From Opitutales bacterium (lineage in GTDB: Bacteria; Verrucomicrobiota; Verrucomicrobiia; Opitutales; UBA953), in contig JAFXKI010000010.1 of assembly GCA_017531845.1 (NCBI GenBank), forward strand, positions 124,001 to 188,000: a stretch of DNA of 64,000 nucleotides, read 5' to 3'. Positions 45,403-53,948 of this stretch are shown in pieces. The notes under the pieces were generated by a model that saw only the letters and a program-made list of their open reading frames with translations, searched no databases and was not told where the DNA came from. Numbering within the stretch: the stretch's first letter is position 1; the number at the start of each line of letters is the position of its first letter. A program made the position numbers and the translations under genes.

Positions 45403-48400
45403 TCAGAAACGCGTGCGGAACATCGCGTTTACGGAATGCACCGGATCGGCATCGTCGCGCATAATCTGCACGTCGTAATCAACGGAAATCGTCGAGACGT
45501 CGCCGAGCATCATCGTAAGCCCCGCGCCGAGTGTCATGTAATCATCCCCGGTGTCGGCGATGGTGCAAGTATAAGAATCGGCGTTCGGAAGCGCGAGTTT
45601 CGCGTCGAAATCTTCGTCCGCTCCGAGGAACTCGTGATTCCACGACGCGCGGATTTCCGGCAAAATCGAGACCGTTTCGAAGTCCGCACGATACGCGATT
45701 CTCCAGCCGAGGCTTGTTTGAAGAGAATCGTAGCTGACATCGTCAACTTCCTGGCTCAGCCACGCGTCTTCGGAAGATTCCGTGTAGCCGTCGATATTGT
45801 TGGAAACGTAGTGCGCGGAAAGAGTCGGTCCCATCGAAAACTTGTCGAGTTTCCATTCGTATCCGCCTTCGAAGAAGAGAATGCCCTGCCAGCCTTCCGG
45901 CGACGCCTGCGCTTCAGTATTTATGGCACCGAGGGAAAACTTTCGGGTGAAATCATACTCTTCAAAACCGAACGCCGCAATCGCCGTCCCGTAGTAGGAG
46001 CCGCCGAGCTTGTCGGTTTTGCTTCCCGTAAGATAAACCCCGATATTTCTTGACTGGATTCCCGTGCGGGAGCCATCGTCAAACTTCGTGCGTCCGCCTG
46101 CGTAGCCGATAAACACACCGAGTGCGAGATTTTCGGAAACGCTGTAATCCGCTCCCATAAGGAGATTGAGCATATTCGATTTCGTAGACGAAACTGACAT
46201 TGCTCCGTCGTCCGCTTCCGAGAACGAGTAGCCGCCGTTTGCCCAAACCATCAGCGGATAATCCACGTCCTCGACCGCATAAGGAACAAAGCCTTTCGCG
46301 GCAACCTGATTCGGGCGGGCAGAGAACGAAAAGCCGCTGTTCCCGAGAAGCGGATTACTCCAAACGTCATAGTGAATAAACCCGCTGCGCAACTCGCGGG
46401 AACGGCGGGAAACCGCGCCGGTAATCGCGCTTGCCTGCTTTTCGTGCAATTCGTTGATCGCCACCACGTTTGCGGGAGCACCCAACTTATCGTAGGTCGT
46501 CAGCAATTCGGAGACATGGTTCATGTTGTTCAGCTCATGAACAATATCCGTTGAAACCGCTTCATTCTTCAAAATCGTTTTCTGAACGGCGGTTTGAAGC
46601 GGGGTTTGGTAGTTGTAGTAAAGGCGATGCGCGGAAATTTCCCCGGTCGTGGTCAACCCGGACTGAAGCACAATATCTCCGACGGAATCCTGTGCGATTT
46701 CGAAGGTTAAATTTTGCAACTTCAAATCCGTGTCCCAATATTGCGGAGCATTCGGAACAGAAACCTTGAAAATGGCAGATTTATATCCGAAAACCTTTTC
46801 ATCCGCCGGAACCTCCTTCGTCAGCTCAATGATCGAAGCTTCAAAAGGCAAGGTATCGCCGTAATTATACGCGATCGTAACGACGGCATCGTCTTCGAAC
46901 ACCAATTTTTGCCCTTCTCCAATCACGAGCCGATCCGAGACTCCGTGCCCTTGCGCGGCGAAGGCAAGCGTTGCCCCGGAGTCTATCGTGATTTTCGGCT
47001 CGGGAACGGCGACCGAAGGATCGGGAACGGGAGTGTAGCTTGTATGCGGCAGAATCACAAGTTCTCCGTTCACGCTGAGAGTCCCGAGTTCGGAAAGATG
47101 TAATCCGGAAGTTTTCAGTTCTCCGGTGGCGGAAAGCACACCGCCTGTCATGGAGATTCCGTAAATCTCGTTCCCGCCAAGCAAGTTGACGTTCCCGCCG
47201 CTGACAAAAAGATTTCCTACAACAGAAGCGTTTTTCCCGAGTTGCAAAGTCGCACGGTCCGACACTTTTACACCGGTGGTTTTCTTCAAATCGGAATCTT
47301 TTTCTGCCGTATTCAAAACGGCATTATCCGCAACAACTGCCTTGCCGTCCCCGGCAACGGCAAGTCCTTTGCGAATTTTCACGGAACGATCAATATTCAA
47401 AGAGCCGCCGTAGTAGTCCGTAACCGTCATTTCCACTCCGGTTTCCTCGTCTTTTACCTTTCTTGTTTCGGTCGTGCCGACCTGAACCGTTTCGGAAAAT
47501 TCGGTGCGTCCCAAATTTGCCTGTCCGCCCTTAATAGAGAGTTTCGCGGCTTTTGCCCCGTCAAGAGCCGCGAACGTACCCCCGGACTGAGAAATTTCAG
47601 AGAGAAATTCTACACCTTCGGAAAGAGTAACACTTCCCGAACGCAATGCGACATTGACAGCCGAGACACTCTTCGAGGAGGATTTTTCTTTCGGGGAAAC
47701 CACCAACGAACCGCCGTCCACGACGAGGCCTTTTTCGCCTACGGATAAAGTTCCGCCCGCCAGATTCATTTTCCCGCCGTAGAGGTAGGCACCGCGAGCG
47801 AACATCGCGTTCCCGGCAATCGTCATAGTTCCGCCCGACTGCATCAAAAGCGCGCCGTGCTTGTCTAATGCGCCACCGGAGTAGTACCCCACCGTTGCGC
47901 TGTCGGCAATTACCAACGAACCGCCGTTGACATATACCGAATCTTCAACATTGAGTTTTCCGGAAACTGTGAATTTTTCCGAATCCAGGGCGAGTGCGTG
48001 CGCGTTTACCACCTGTCCGGCGTGAATCCCACCGACGCGTTCGTCCACTATCGTTCCCATCGTAAAATCGACGCTTCCGACGGAAACCCAGCCGGCAGTG
48101 TCTACGTAGGTATCCGTTGCATCTTTGGCTCCGTCGTATTCGATGCGCACCGTCCAATCCTTCGTATCCGCATACGAAGAACCCCAAAATGCGTTGGAGA
48201 GAAAAGTATACGAACCACTACTGATTGTGTTCACGGGAACGGCGACATCCCCCGCCGATTGTTGCACCAACACGCTTTCCTTCCCGTCGGAAGCGACAAG
48301 CGTTACTTTCAGTGAGCCGATATCAAGCAAATTGCTTGTGAGAGCCGCTTCGCTGAAGAGGAGCGTTACGGATACGGTTTCCAGTTTTTGATCAAATACC

Positions 48401-49920
48401 GAGAGCTTGTTTCCGTCCGCATCCTTACGGGATGTTCCCACCGAAAACTCCATTTTCGGTGCTTTCCCGGAAAGATTTTCGCCCGAGACGAGTGTAATCT
48501 CCGACGTTTTTGCCGAATATTTCGTTTCCACCGTTGAATATGCGATATCACGCACTTTTTCAACAAAGCCGTCCGGATTCACGATCCCGAATCCGTAGTT
48601 GTTGTTAAACCAGTATCCGCCGTTATTCTTTTGCCAATTTCCTGTCGGAGAAACCGTAACTTCGGTCTTTTCTCCGGTTTCCTCATCCGTTACGGTTTCC
48701 GTATAGCCACTCGCCTGAACATAGGTCTTCTTCTCATCATCATAGACATAGTCGATATTCGGAGCGTCTCCGTAGCCGGAAGAATACGCCAACGCATGTT
48801 TCGCCCAACGCACATCCATTACGGGGCAAACCTGTTTTCCGAGAGCGATCACTCCGGCAACAAGCGGCGAGGAAAACGATGTTCCGTCGCTTTCCGCATA
48901 ATTATTGTCTTTGATTTTTACGACGTCGGACTCCGCGTCCGATGACGTTGAAGAGTCCGAAGAAAGATCCGTCGTTTTATTGTAGCCGAGTTCTCCGGTG
49001 CGGTCCGTGGAAACAACTCCTTCGCCGGGAGCGGTAACAAATAAATTGGAACCGAAGCAGGAAAATGACGTATAGCGTCCGCTGTCATTCGTTGCGCCGA
49101 CATTGATAATGTTCGGATTACTTCCCGTCGAATCCCATCCGGTCGATCCCGGCCAATTAGTTCCGTCTTCCCCGCGGCTGTTCCCGGCGGCAAAAACATA
49201 AATCACGTTGTTGGCGGACGTATCGGCAATCGCCTTCCAAAACTTCTTTTCGTCCTCACTCCCCTGCTGAAACACGCTCCCGAACGAACAGTTCTTCACC
49301 TGAATCAAAGCCTCATTTTCATATGCGCCCGACGCCGAAACACCGCTTCCCCAATACGCCGCATTCAAAATCGTTTGAATATTGTTCAAGTTAATGTGAA
49401 GCCCGGCAATCGTTGCTCCAGGCGCGGCGCCGACAACCCCTTTGTCGTTCCCGCCGACGGCGGCAGCCATACCGGCGACGAACTGCCCGTGCTCTTCGCC
49501 CTCGTTCGTATATATTTGGGTCTGCGATTCGTCTTCTTCCGTATCCGGATTATCCGTCGGAATAACTTCGCTTCCTACAAAGTCCTTACTCAACCCCTGC
49601 CCGTTATAGGCGTCGTTCGTCGGGTTGTAGGGCGAAACATTCAAGTCTTCGTGATTCGGTTCGACCCACGTGTCCATAATCCCGATAACGACACCGCTTC
49701 CGGTGATTCCCGCCTGCCATACAGGAACGATATTCACCCCGTTTTTGGTCAAATACCATTGCCACTGCTTGCTCAAATATTTGTCGTCGAAAACCGATGT
49801 CGGCTTTGCCGGACCCACAATCGAAGCGGACGAAGTAGCTGCTGTTGAAGCAAATGCCGGAGAAACAACGGCGGAAACCGCACACGCAAAAAGGAGCGAA
49901 AGAGGCAAACGAACTTTCAT
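45403..49920 (-). CDS. Autotransporter with subtilisin-like (S8) protease passenger
   Basis: This 1505-aa product has a signal peptide (cleavage near SPAFA), then an S8 peptidase domain (~40-400). The catalytic triad is Asp83 (GIMDTW), His144 (EEHGQFVAG) and Ser348 (GTSFSSPLVAG); the oxyanion Asn is Asn247 (AAGNSRG). A long beta-helix follows with repeats such as GGSLVIADSATVGYYSGGAL (~650-1150). The C-terminal barrel runs from about residue 1230 and ends in MFRTRF. All catalytic residues are present, so it should be an active surface-exposed or secreted serine protease, comparable in architecture to NalP and other SPATE-unlike subtilisin autotransporters. Its barrel differs from those of the two larger autotransporters. 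A promoter and terminator frame it as a single-gene unit. Confidence 0.94.
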   Translation of the reverse strand: MKVRLPLSLLFACAVSAVVSPAFASTAATSSASIVGPAKPTSVFDDKYLSKQWQWYLTKNGVNIVPVWQAGITGSGVVIGIMDTWVEPNHEDLNVSPYNPTNDAYNGQGLSKDFVGSEVIPTDNPDTEEDESQTQIYTNEGEEHGQFVAGMAAAVGGNDKGVVGAAPGATIAGLHINLNNIQTILNAAYWGSGVSASGAYENEALIQVKNCSFGSVFQQGSEDEKKFWKAIADTSANNVIYVFAAGNSRGEDGTNWPGSTGWDSTGSNPNIINVGATNDSGRYTSFSCFGSNLFVTAPGEGVVSTDRTGELGYNKTTDLSSDSSTSSDAESDVVKIKDNNYAESDGTSFSSPLVAGVIALGKQVCPVMDVRWAKHALAYSSGYGDAPNIDYVYDDEKKTYVQASGYTETVTDEETGEKTEVTVSPTGNWQKNNGGYWFNNNYGFGIVNPDGFVEKVRDIAYSTVETKYSAKTSEITLVSGENLSGKAPKMEFSVGTSRKDADGNKLSVFDQKLETVSVTLLFSEAALTSNLLDIGSLKVTLVASDGKESVLVQQSAGDVAVPVNTISSGSYTFLSNAFWGSSYADTKDWTVRIEYDGAKDATDTYVDTAGWVSVGSVDFTMGTIVDERVGGIHAGQVVNAHALALDSEKFTVSGKLNVEDSVYVNGGSLVIADSATVGYYSGGALDKHGALLMQSGGTMTIAGNAMFARGAYLYGGKMNLAGGTLSVGEKGLVVDGGSLVVSPKEKSSSKSVSAVNVALRSGSVTLSEGVEFLSEISQSGGTFAALDGAKAAKLSIKGGQANLGRTEFSETVQVGTTETRKVKDEETGVEMTVTDYYGGSLNIDRSVKIRKGLAVAGDGKAVVADNAVLNTAEKDSDLKKTTGVKVSDRATLQLGKNASVVGNLFVSGGNVNLLGGNEIYGISMTGGVLSATGELKTSGLHLSELGTLSVNGELVILPHTSYTPVPDPSVAVPEPKITIDSGATLAFAAQGHGVSDRLVIGEGQKLVFEDDAVVTIAYNYGDTLPFEASIIELTKEVPADEKVFGYKSAIFKVSVPNAPQYWDTDLKLQNLTFEIAQDSVGDIVLQSGLTTTGEISAHRLYYNYQTPLQTAVQKTILKNEAVSTDIVHELNNMNHVSELLTTYDKLGAPANVVAINELHEKQASAITGAVSRRSRELRSGFIHYDVWSNPLLGNSGFSFSARPNQVAAKGFVPYAVEDVDYPLMVWANGGYSFSEADDGAMSVSSTKSNMLNLLMGADYSVSENLALGVFIGYAGGRTKFDDGSRTGIQSRNIGVYLTGSKTDKLGGSYYGTAIAAFGFEEYDFTRKFSLGAINTEAQASPEGWQGILFFEGGYEWKLDKFSMGPTLSAHYVSNNIDGYTESSEDAWLSQEVDDVSYDSLQTSLGWRIAYRADFETVSILPEIRASWNHEFLGADEDFDAKLALPNADSYTCTIADTGDDYMTLGAGLTMMLGDVSTISVDYDVQIMRDDADPVHSVNAMFRTRF

Positions 49921-49941
49921 AAAGAATAGGGGAAATAGGGG

Positions 49942-49972
49942 ATTATCACACGCGGCGGACCGTTTTTGTCTA
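49942..49972 (-). promoter_or_regulatory. Putative promoter of the S8 autotransporter
   Basis: On the minus strand TAGACA (49967-49972), 19 nt, GATAAT (49942-49947). The spacer is longer than ideal. A leader with two CCCC tracts leads to the ATG at 49920. The 176-nt gap 49921-50096 holds nothing else recognisable. Confidence 0.4.
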
Positions 49973-50096
49973 CCGTATTTTTACGGAGAGCAAACCCTCT
50001 TTCGCCTTAAAACGCAAGAAAATAGCAATCTGAGGAAGCGGGAACGGGAAGCTCCGCAGAGCAGCGTCCGGTAATCCGAGCCGCCAAGCCACGCCC

Positions 50097-50747
50097 TTAT
50101 CCGGCAAGCGGCTCGCGAAAATTCCGGATAATAGCATTGAAAAAGCGACCGACGTGGATTCCGTCCGTAAAACAATGATTAAAGCGATTGCTCACCAGCA
50201 CCGTTCCCGCCTCCGTCATTTTAAACCACGTTAAAACATGAATATCCTGATTTCGCGAATAAGACGCCGGGGTATAACCCGCCGCACAAAACCACGGCAC
50301 ACACGACGCGCAAAAACAATTCGGCAAATCATTTTCTATTACCTGCCCGCTCGCGTTCCCGCGTCGAACCGCTTCGATGATCGGCTCGGCAATTGCCGCG
50401 AACTCCGTAAAAGTTTCCCGATACGGGAGCGTTGTCTGGCAATAGTTTTCCCCGTCTGCCGTCATCAGCGGCGTGCTCGGATGCACAAAATCATATTCGG
50501 CGATAGCATCTTCGTTCAAAAAGCGCCGGCGCATTTCGGGAACGGAGTTATAAGCGCGGGCTATTTCAAAAAGCGTACGCAGAAAAAACGACTCTCCCCG
50601 TGCCTCCGCAAATTTTTTCAGCGGCAAAATTTCCACGTCGACGGAAGCCGTAAAGCACGGCGAATCAAAGGCGAGAAAACTTTGAAAAAGCTCCCGCCGG
50701 CGCCATGTTTTAAGCGGAATGACTTTATAACTTCGGGAAAGTTCCAT
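50097..50747 (-). CDS. Chloramphenicol acetyltransferase-like protein (CatA fold)
   Basis: This 216-aa cytoplasmic protein has CatA-family size. The catalytic block is NRFNHCFTDGIHVGRFF, with the general-base His191 and structural Asp195 at the positions of HHxxxDG in known enzymes. The first of the two histidines is Asn, as in some relatives. The N-terminal FTASVDV and ...FVHPSTPLM regions also fit. Such proteins acetylate chloramphenicol or, in distant branches, unknown substrates. No mobile-element sequence surrounds it, and the GGGAACG motif is present at its usual frequency, so it appears native. Activity on chloramphenicol is not certain. Confidence 0.82.
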   Translation of the reverse strand: MELSRSYKVIPLKTWRRRELFQSFLAFDSPCFTASVDVEILPLKKFAEARGESFFLRTLFEIARAYNSVPEMRRRFLNEDAIAEYDFVHPSTPLMTADGENYCQTTLPYRETFTEFAAIAEPIIEAVRRGNASGQVIENDLPNCFCASCVPWFCAAGYTPASYSRNQDIHVLTWFKMTEAGTVLVSNRFNHCFTDGIHVGRFFNAIIRNFREPLAG

Positions 50748-50817
50748 TTTTTCGAATTTTGCGAAAGAGGTTTCTTTGAAAGCTCGCCGAGTGGCGGCAA
50801 CTTTCCCACTCTAAACC

Positions 50818-52158
50818 TTAAGCCGCCTTCGCCGCAAGTGCTTCGCGTAAGATTTCCGCGAGTTCCTCAGATTCGATTTCGGAAAGCACTTCTTCAAAAA
50901 ATCCCTGAATGAGCAACGCGCGCGCTTCCGCCTCCGGAATTCCGCGTTGCCGCAAGTAAAAAAGCTGATCCGCATCAAGCGTCCCGTTCGTCGCGCCGTG
51001 CGAGCACCACACATCGTTCGCGTCAATTTCCAATCCCGGAAGCGAGTGCGATTCCGCTTCGGGAGACAAAATCAGATTGCGGTTCGATTGCACCGCCGAA
51101 GTCTGCTGCGCGTCCGGATCCACGACAATTGATCCGCCGAAAATCGTGCGGGAACGGTCGAGCAAAACATTTTTGAAAAGCAAATTCGACGAAGCATTCG
51201 GCGCGACGTGCCGTTGCACGGTGCGCTGGTCCGCTTCCTGTTCTCCGTCCGTAACCGTCAGCGAAAACAGATCCGCGCGCGCCGCCTCGCCTTCCAGGCG
51301 CAACTCCGTCGTCGTGCGGGATCGCTGTGCTCCGAGGTTGAGTGCGATTCCACGCACGGTCGCGTTCCCGTGCACATGCGTCCATTCCTGTTGGTAAAAA
51401 TGCGCCGTATTCGCCATATCCTGAACGAGTTTTCGCGCGATCTGCGCACCCGGTTTTGCAAAAATTTCCAGGCGAGAAATCGTCAGCGTCTCCGGCGCAA
51501 CTTTCTTGTCCGCCTTTTCCGGTTTTTTCTCCGCCGACAGGAAAAAATTTACGATTGCAGCATTCGCGTTTTCCTCCGCAATCACAATCCCATACGGGAA
51601 AGTTGCCGTTTTTCCGGCAAAAGCCCAATGAAAAACGGCGATCGGCTTGTCTATTTTCACGCCGGCGGGAACGTAAAACAAATACGCACCTTCGTCCGCG
51701 TAAGCCCGATGCAAAGTAGAAATTTTTTCCGAACAAATCCCTCCGCAGGAAACAAAAAAATACTCGCGCACCGCTAAACGCTGCTCCGGCGTAAGCTGTT
51801 TTAGCGGAGCCAAAATCACCCCCTGCGCCGCCAACTCGGGAGAGAGCTCGGCGGAAACCGGACTATCGTCCGCAAAAACCAATTTTCCCGCCACTCCCGT
51901 AAAACGCCGGGAACGTGCATCAATCTCCCGGGCTACTTCCTCGGAAAGCTTCCCGGGAAGAGAAAATCCGTCAAACGAAACGCCGGAAATCGAGGCGAAG
52001 CGCCATTCCTCCATACGCCGGTTCGGCATCGGCAACACGCTGAAATCCGCCCAAGAACAATCACGAACACCCGCAAAGAGATCCGCTTTCCCGCGAGTCT
52101 TCTTCGCATCGAGGAATGTTTTTTCGGAAAGAATGCTGTTTTCGGACAAAGGACTCAT
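50818..52158 (-). CDS. sufD: Fe-S cluster assembly protein SufD
   Basis: This 446-aa protein is a scaffold subunit of the SUF machinery for iron-sulphur assembly, forming a complex with SufB and SufC. The N-terminal PMPNRRMEEWRFASI is typical of SufD. The core beta-helix includes FYVPAGVKIDKPIAVFHWAF and AEENANAAIVNFF. The C-terminal region CSHGATNGTLDADQLFYLRQRGI is highly conserved in SufB/SufD. SufD is preferred over SufB because of length and the PxRRxEEWR start. sufB, sufC and sufS are not in the window; on both sides are unrelated genes. So the SUF genes are dispersed, or the rest lies elsewhere. Confidence 0.9.
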   Translation of the reverse strand: MSPLSENSILSEKTFLDAKKTRGKADLFAGVRDCSWADFSVLPMPNRRMEEWRFASISGVSFDGFSLPGKLSEEVAREIDARSRRFTGVAGKLVFADDSPVSAELSPELAAQGVILAPLKQLTPEQRLAVREYFFVSCGGICSEKISTLHRAYADEGAYLFYVPAGVKIDKPIAVFHWAFAGKTATFPYGIVIAEENANAAIVNFFLSAEKKPEKADKKVAPETLTISRLEIFAKPGAQIARKLVQDMANTAHFYQQEWTHVHGNATVRGIALNLGAQRSRTTTELRLEGEAARADLFSLTVTDGEQEADQRTVQRHVAPNASSNLLFKNVLLDRSRTIFGGSIVVDPDAQQTSAVQSNRNLILSPEAESHSLPGLEIDANDVWCSHGATNGTLDADQLFYLRQRGIPEAEARALLIQGFFEEVLSEIESEELAEILREALAAKAA

Positions 52159-52261
52159 CTTTTTCTAAAAAATGGAATGATTACAATTTTTGGGCAAGAT
52201 TAAGCATTAGCAAAACAAAAGTAAATCGCAGAAAAGCGTTTTTCGCCTTAAGCCCTCGATG

Positions 52262-53788
52262 CTACTCTCCCGTCAAACGCTTTGCCGCCGCACCGTTCAC
52301 GACAACACAGGAGCGGAATCCGTCTCCCGATTTCGGCAATTTTGCCAGGAAGCGTTCCCGTGCCGCCGCATCCGAAAATTCGATGCCGATGAGAGCTCGG
52401 CCCACGCGCTCGCCCGTATAAAGATAGTTGAAGTAGCAGATATTTTCATTTTCGCCGAGATTCTTTTCCAAGAACGCGGAAAGCGCACCCGGACGCTCGT
52501 AAAAATCGAGCCGCAAAAACACCGGCAGGTGCATCAGTTTTTCTTCATAGGGAATCACGCGGAAAAGCACGTCCGCTTCGCCCGTAACATGTTGCCATTC
52601 GATTTTTTTCTCGGAAAGCTTCTCGGAAAGAGCGGCAAATTGCGCGTCGCTGACTGCGACCCCGATAGTAAACCACGCGACCTCTTCGGAAGTTTTCCCG
52701 TATTGAAACTCAAGTAAATTACAGTCGGAAAACGCGTTCCCGAGCACCTCGAGCAATGCACCCGGGCGCTCCGGAATCCGCACGCGCAAATAGCGGCGAT
52801 GCGCACCGTTAACCTGACTGTTGCGCGTAATCACACCGAGCATTCCGAAATCGATATTCGCCCCGGAAATCACCGTCAGCACCTTTTTTCCGGTGAGCGT
52901 TCCCGCGAGCTTGAGCGCGGCGGCAACGCCCATCGCGCCGGAAGTTTCCGGCAAAACGCGATGCGTTTCCCAAAGCGTTTGAATCGCCCAGCAAACATCG
53001 TCGTTCGTTACGGTTACGATGCCGTCCATTAATTCGCGACACAGCGGGAATGTCAAATCCCCCGCCTTGCGCACCGAGGTCCCGTCACAAAAAATATCCG
53101 TTTTCCCGATATCCGTCGGCGTTCCCGCGTCAAACGCCGCTTTCATCGACGCCTGCTCGGTGCCTTCCACCCCGTAAATTTTGATTTCCGGATACTGCCG
53201 CCGTAGCCAACACGCGCACGCCGCAGCCATACCGCCGCCGCCGATTTGAAGAAACGCCACGTCAAACGGACCTTTGCCCGACATCACGCATTCGTCCGCC
53301 AAAGTGCCCTGTCCGCCCATCGTCGCAATATCGTCGTAGGGGTGCACAAAGGTCAGCCCGTCTTTGTCCGCCGCCTCGTGTGCGGCGCGGCTCGCTTCGT
53401 CATACGATTCACCGAAAAGCACGATCTCCACGTTTTCGCCGCCGAAACGGCGCACCGCATTCTGCTTCACGTCCGGAGTAGAGCGCGGCATAAAAATTTT
53501 GGCGTGAATGTTTAAGAGCTTTGCCGAAAGCGCCACGCCTTGCGCGTGATTTCCCGCCGACGCCGCCACGATACCGCGGGAACGCTCGTCCGCCGAAAGC
53601 ATCGCCATGCGATTATACGCGCCGCGCCATTTATACGCTTTAATCGGTCCCAAATCCTCGCGTTTTACGAACAGGCGAAACGGCAAATCCGCCGCCACTT
53701 CCTCAAGCGGCGTCGCGTCCGCAACCGCATACACGCGCTGGCGAGCCATCAAAATCGCATCAAACAACTCATCGCACAAAGCTGACAT
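52262..53788 (-). CDS. ilvA: Threonine ammonia-lyase, biosynthetic (threonine dehydratase)
   Basis: This 508-aa enzyme deaminates threonine to 2-oxobutyrate, the first step of isoleucine synthesis. The PLP Lys lies in [16 protein letters not shown] (about residue 53). Also visible are [17 protein letters not shown], the phosphate-binding [14 protein letters not shown] (Gly loop) and [14 protein letters not shown]. Residues ~330-508 form two ACT-like regulatory domains ([19 protein letters not shown], and ending with [17 protein letters not shown]), as in the isoleucine-inhibited biosynthetic form. Length matches E. coli IlvA (514 aa). No other ilv genes are near. It is divergent to the GH2 gene, with a 160-nt gap. 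Confidence 0.95.
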   Translation of the reverse strand: MSALCDELFDAILMARQRVYAVADATPLEEVAADLPFRLFVKREDLGPIKAYKWRGAYNRMAMLSADERSRGIVAASAGNHAQGVALSAKLLNIHAKIFMPRSTPDVKQNAVRRFGGENVEIVLFGESYDEASRAAHEAADKDGLTFVHPYDDIATMGGQGTLADECVMSGKGPFDVAFLQIGGGGMAAACACWLRRQYPEIKIYGVEGTEQASMKAAFDAGTPTDIGKTDIFCDGTSVRKAGDLTFPLCRELMDGIVTVTNDDVCWAIQTLWETHRVLPETSGAMGVAAALKLAGTLTGKKVLTVISGANIDFGMLGVITRNSQVNGAHRRYLRVRIPERPGALLEVLGNAFSDCNLLEFQYGKTSEEVAWFTIGVAVSDAQFAALSEKLSEKKIEWQHVTGEADVLFRVIPYEEKLMHLPVFLRLDFYERPGALSAFLEKNLGENENICYFNYLYTGERVGRALIGIEFSDAAARERFLAKLPKSGDGFRSCVVVNGAAAKRLTGE

Positions 53789-53910
53789 AATCGTCGAATT
53801 CTACGCCGCCCGCCGCGTTCCCGCAAATTGAAATTTAGCGAACGCGGATTCCCGGGAGCTCCCGCCAAACACGTCCCTACCGGAGAGACTGACGATTGAG
53901 TAAAAAAAAT

Positions 53911-53940
53911 TTGCGAAGACTCGCTCGGGAACGGTAAGAT
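53911..53940 (+). promoter_or_regulatory. Putative promoter of the GH2 gene, near-leaderless
   Basis: TTGCGA (53911-53916), 18 nt, TAAGAT (53935-53940). The -10 ends 8 nt before the ATG at 53949, similar to the SGNH promoter at 19236. A motif copy lies in the spacer. Confidence 0.4.
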
Positions 53941-53948
53941 TTCTGAGT

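Noticed and set aside
50097-50747. The CatA-like gene as part of a resistance island
   Set aside because: No integrase, transposase, inverted repeats or change in base composition was seen around it.
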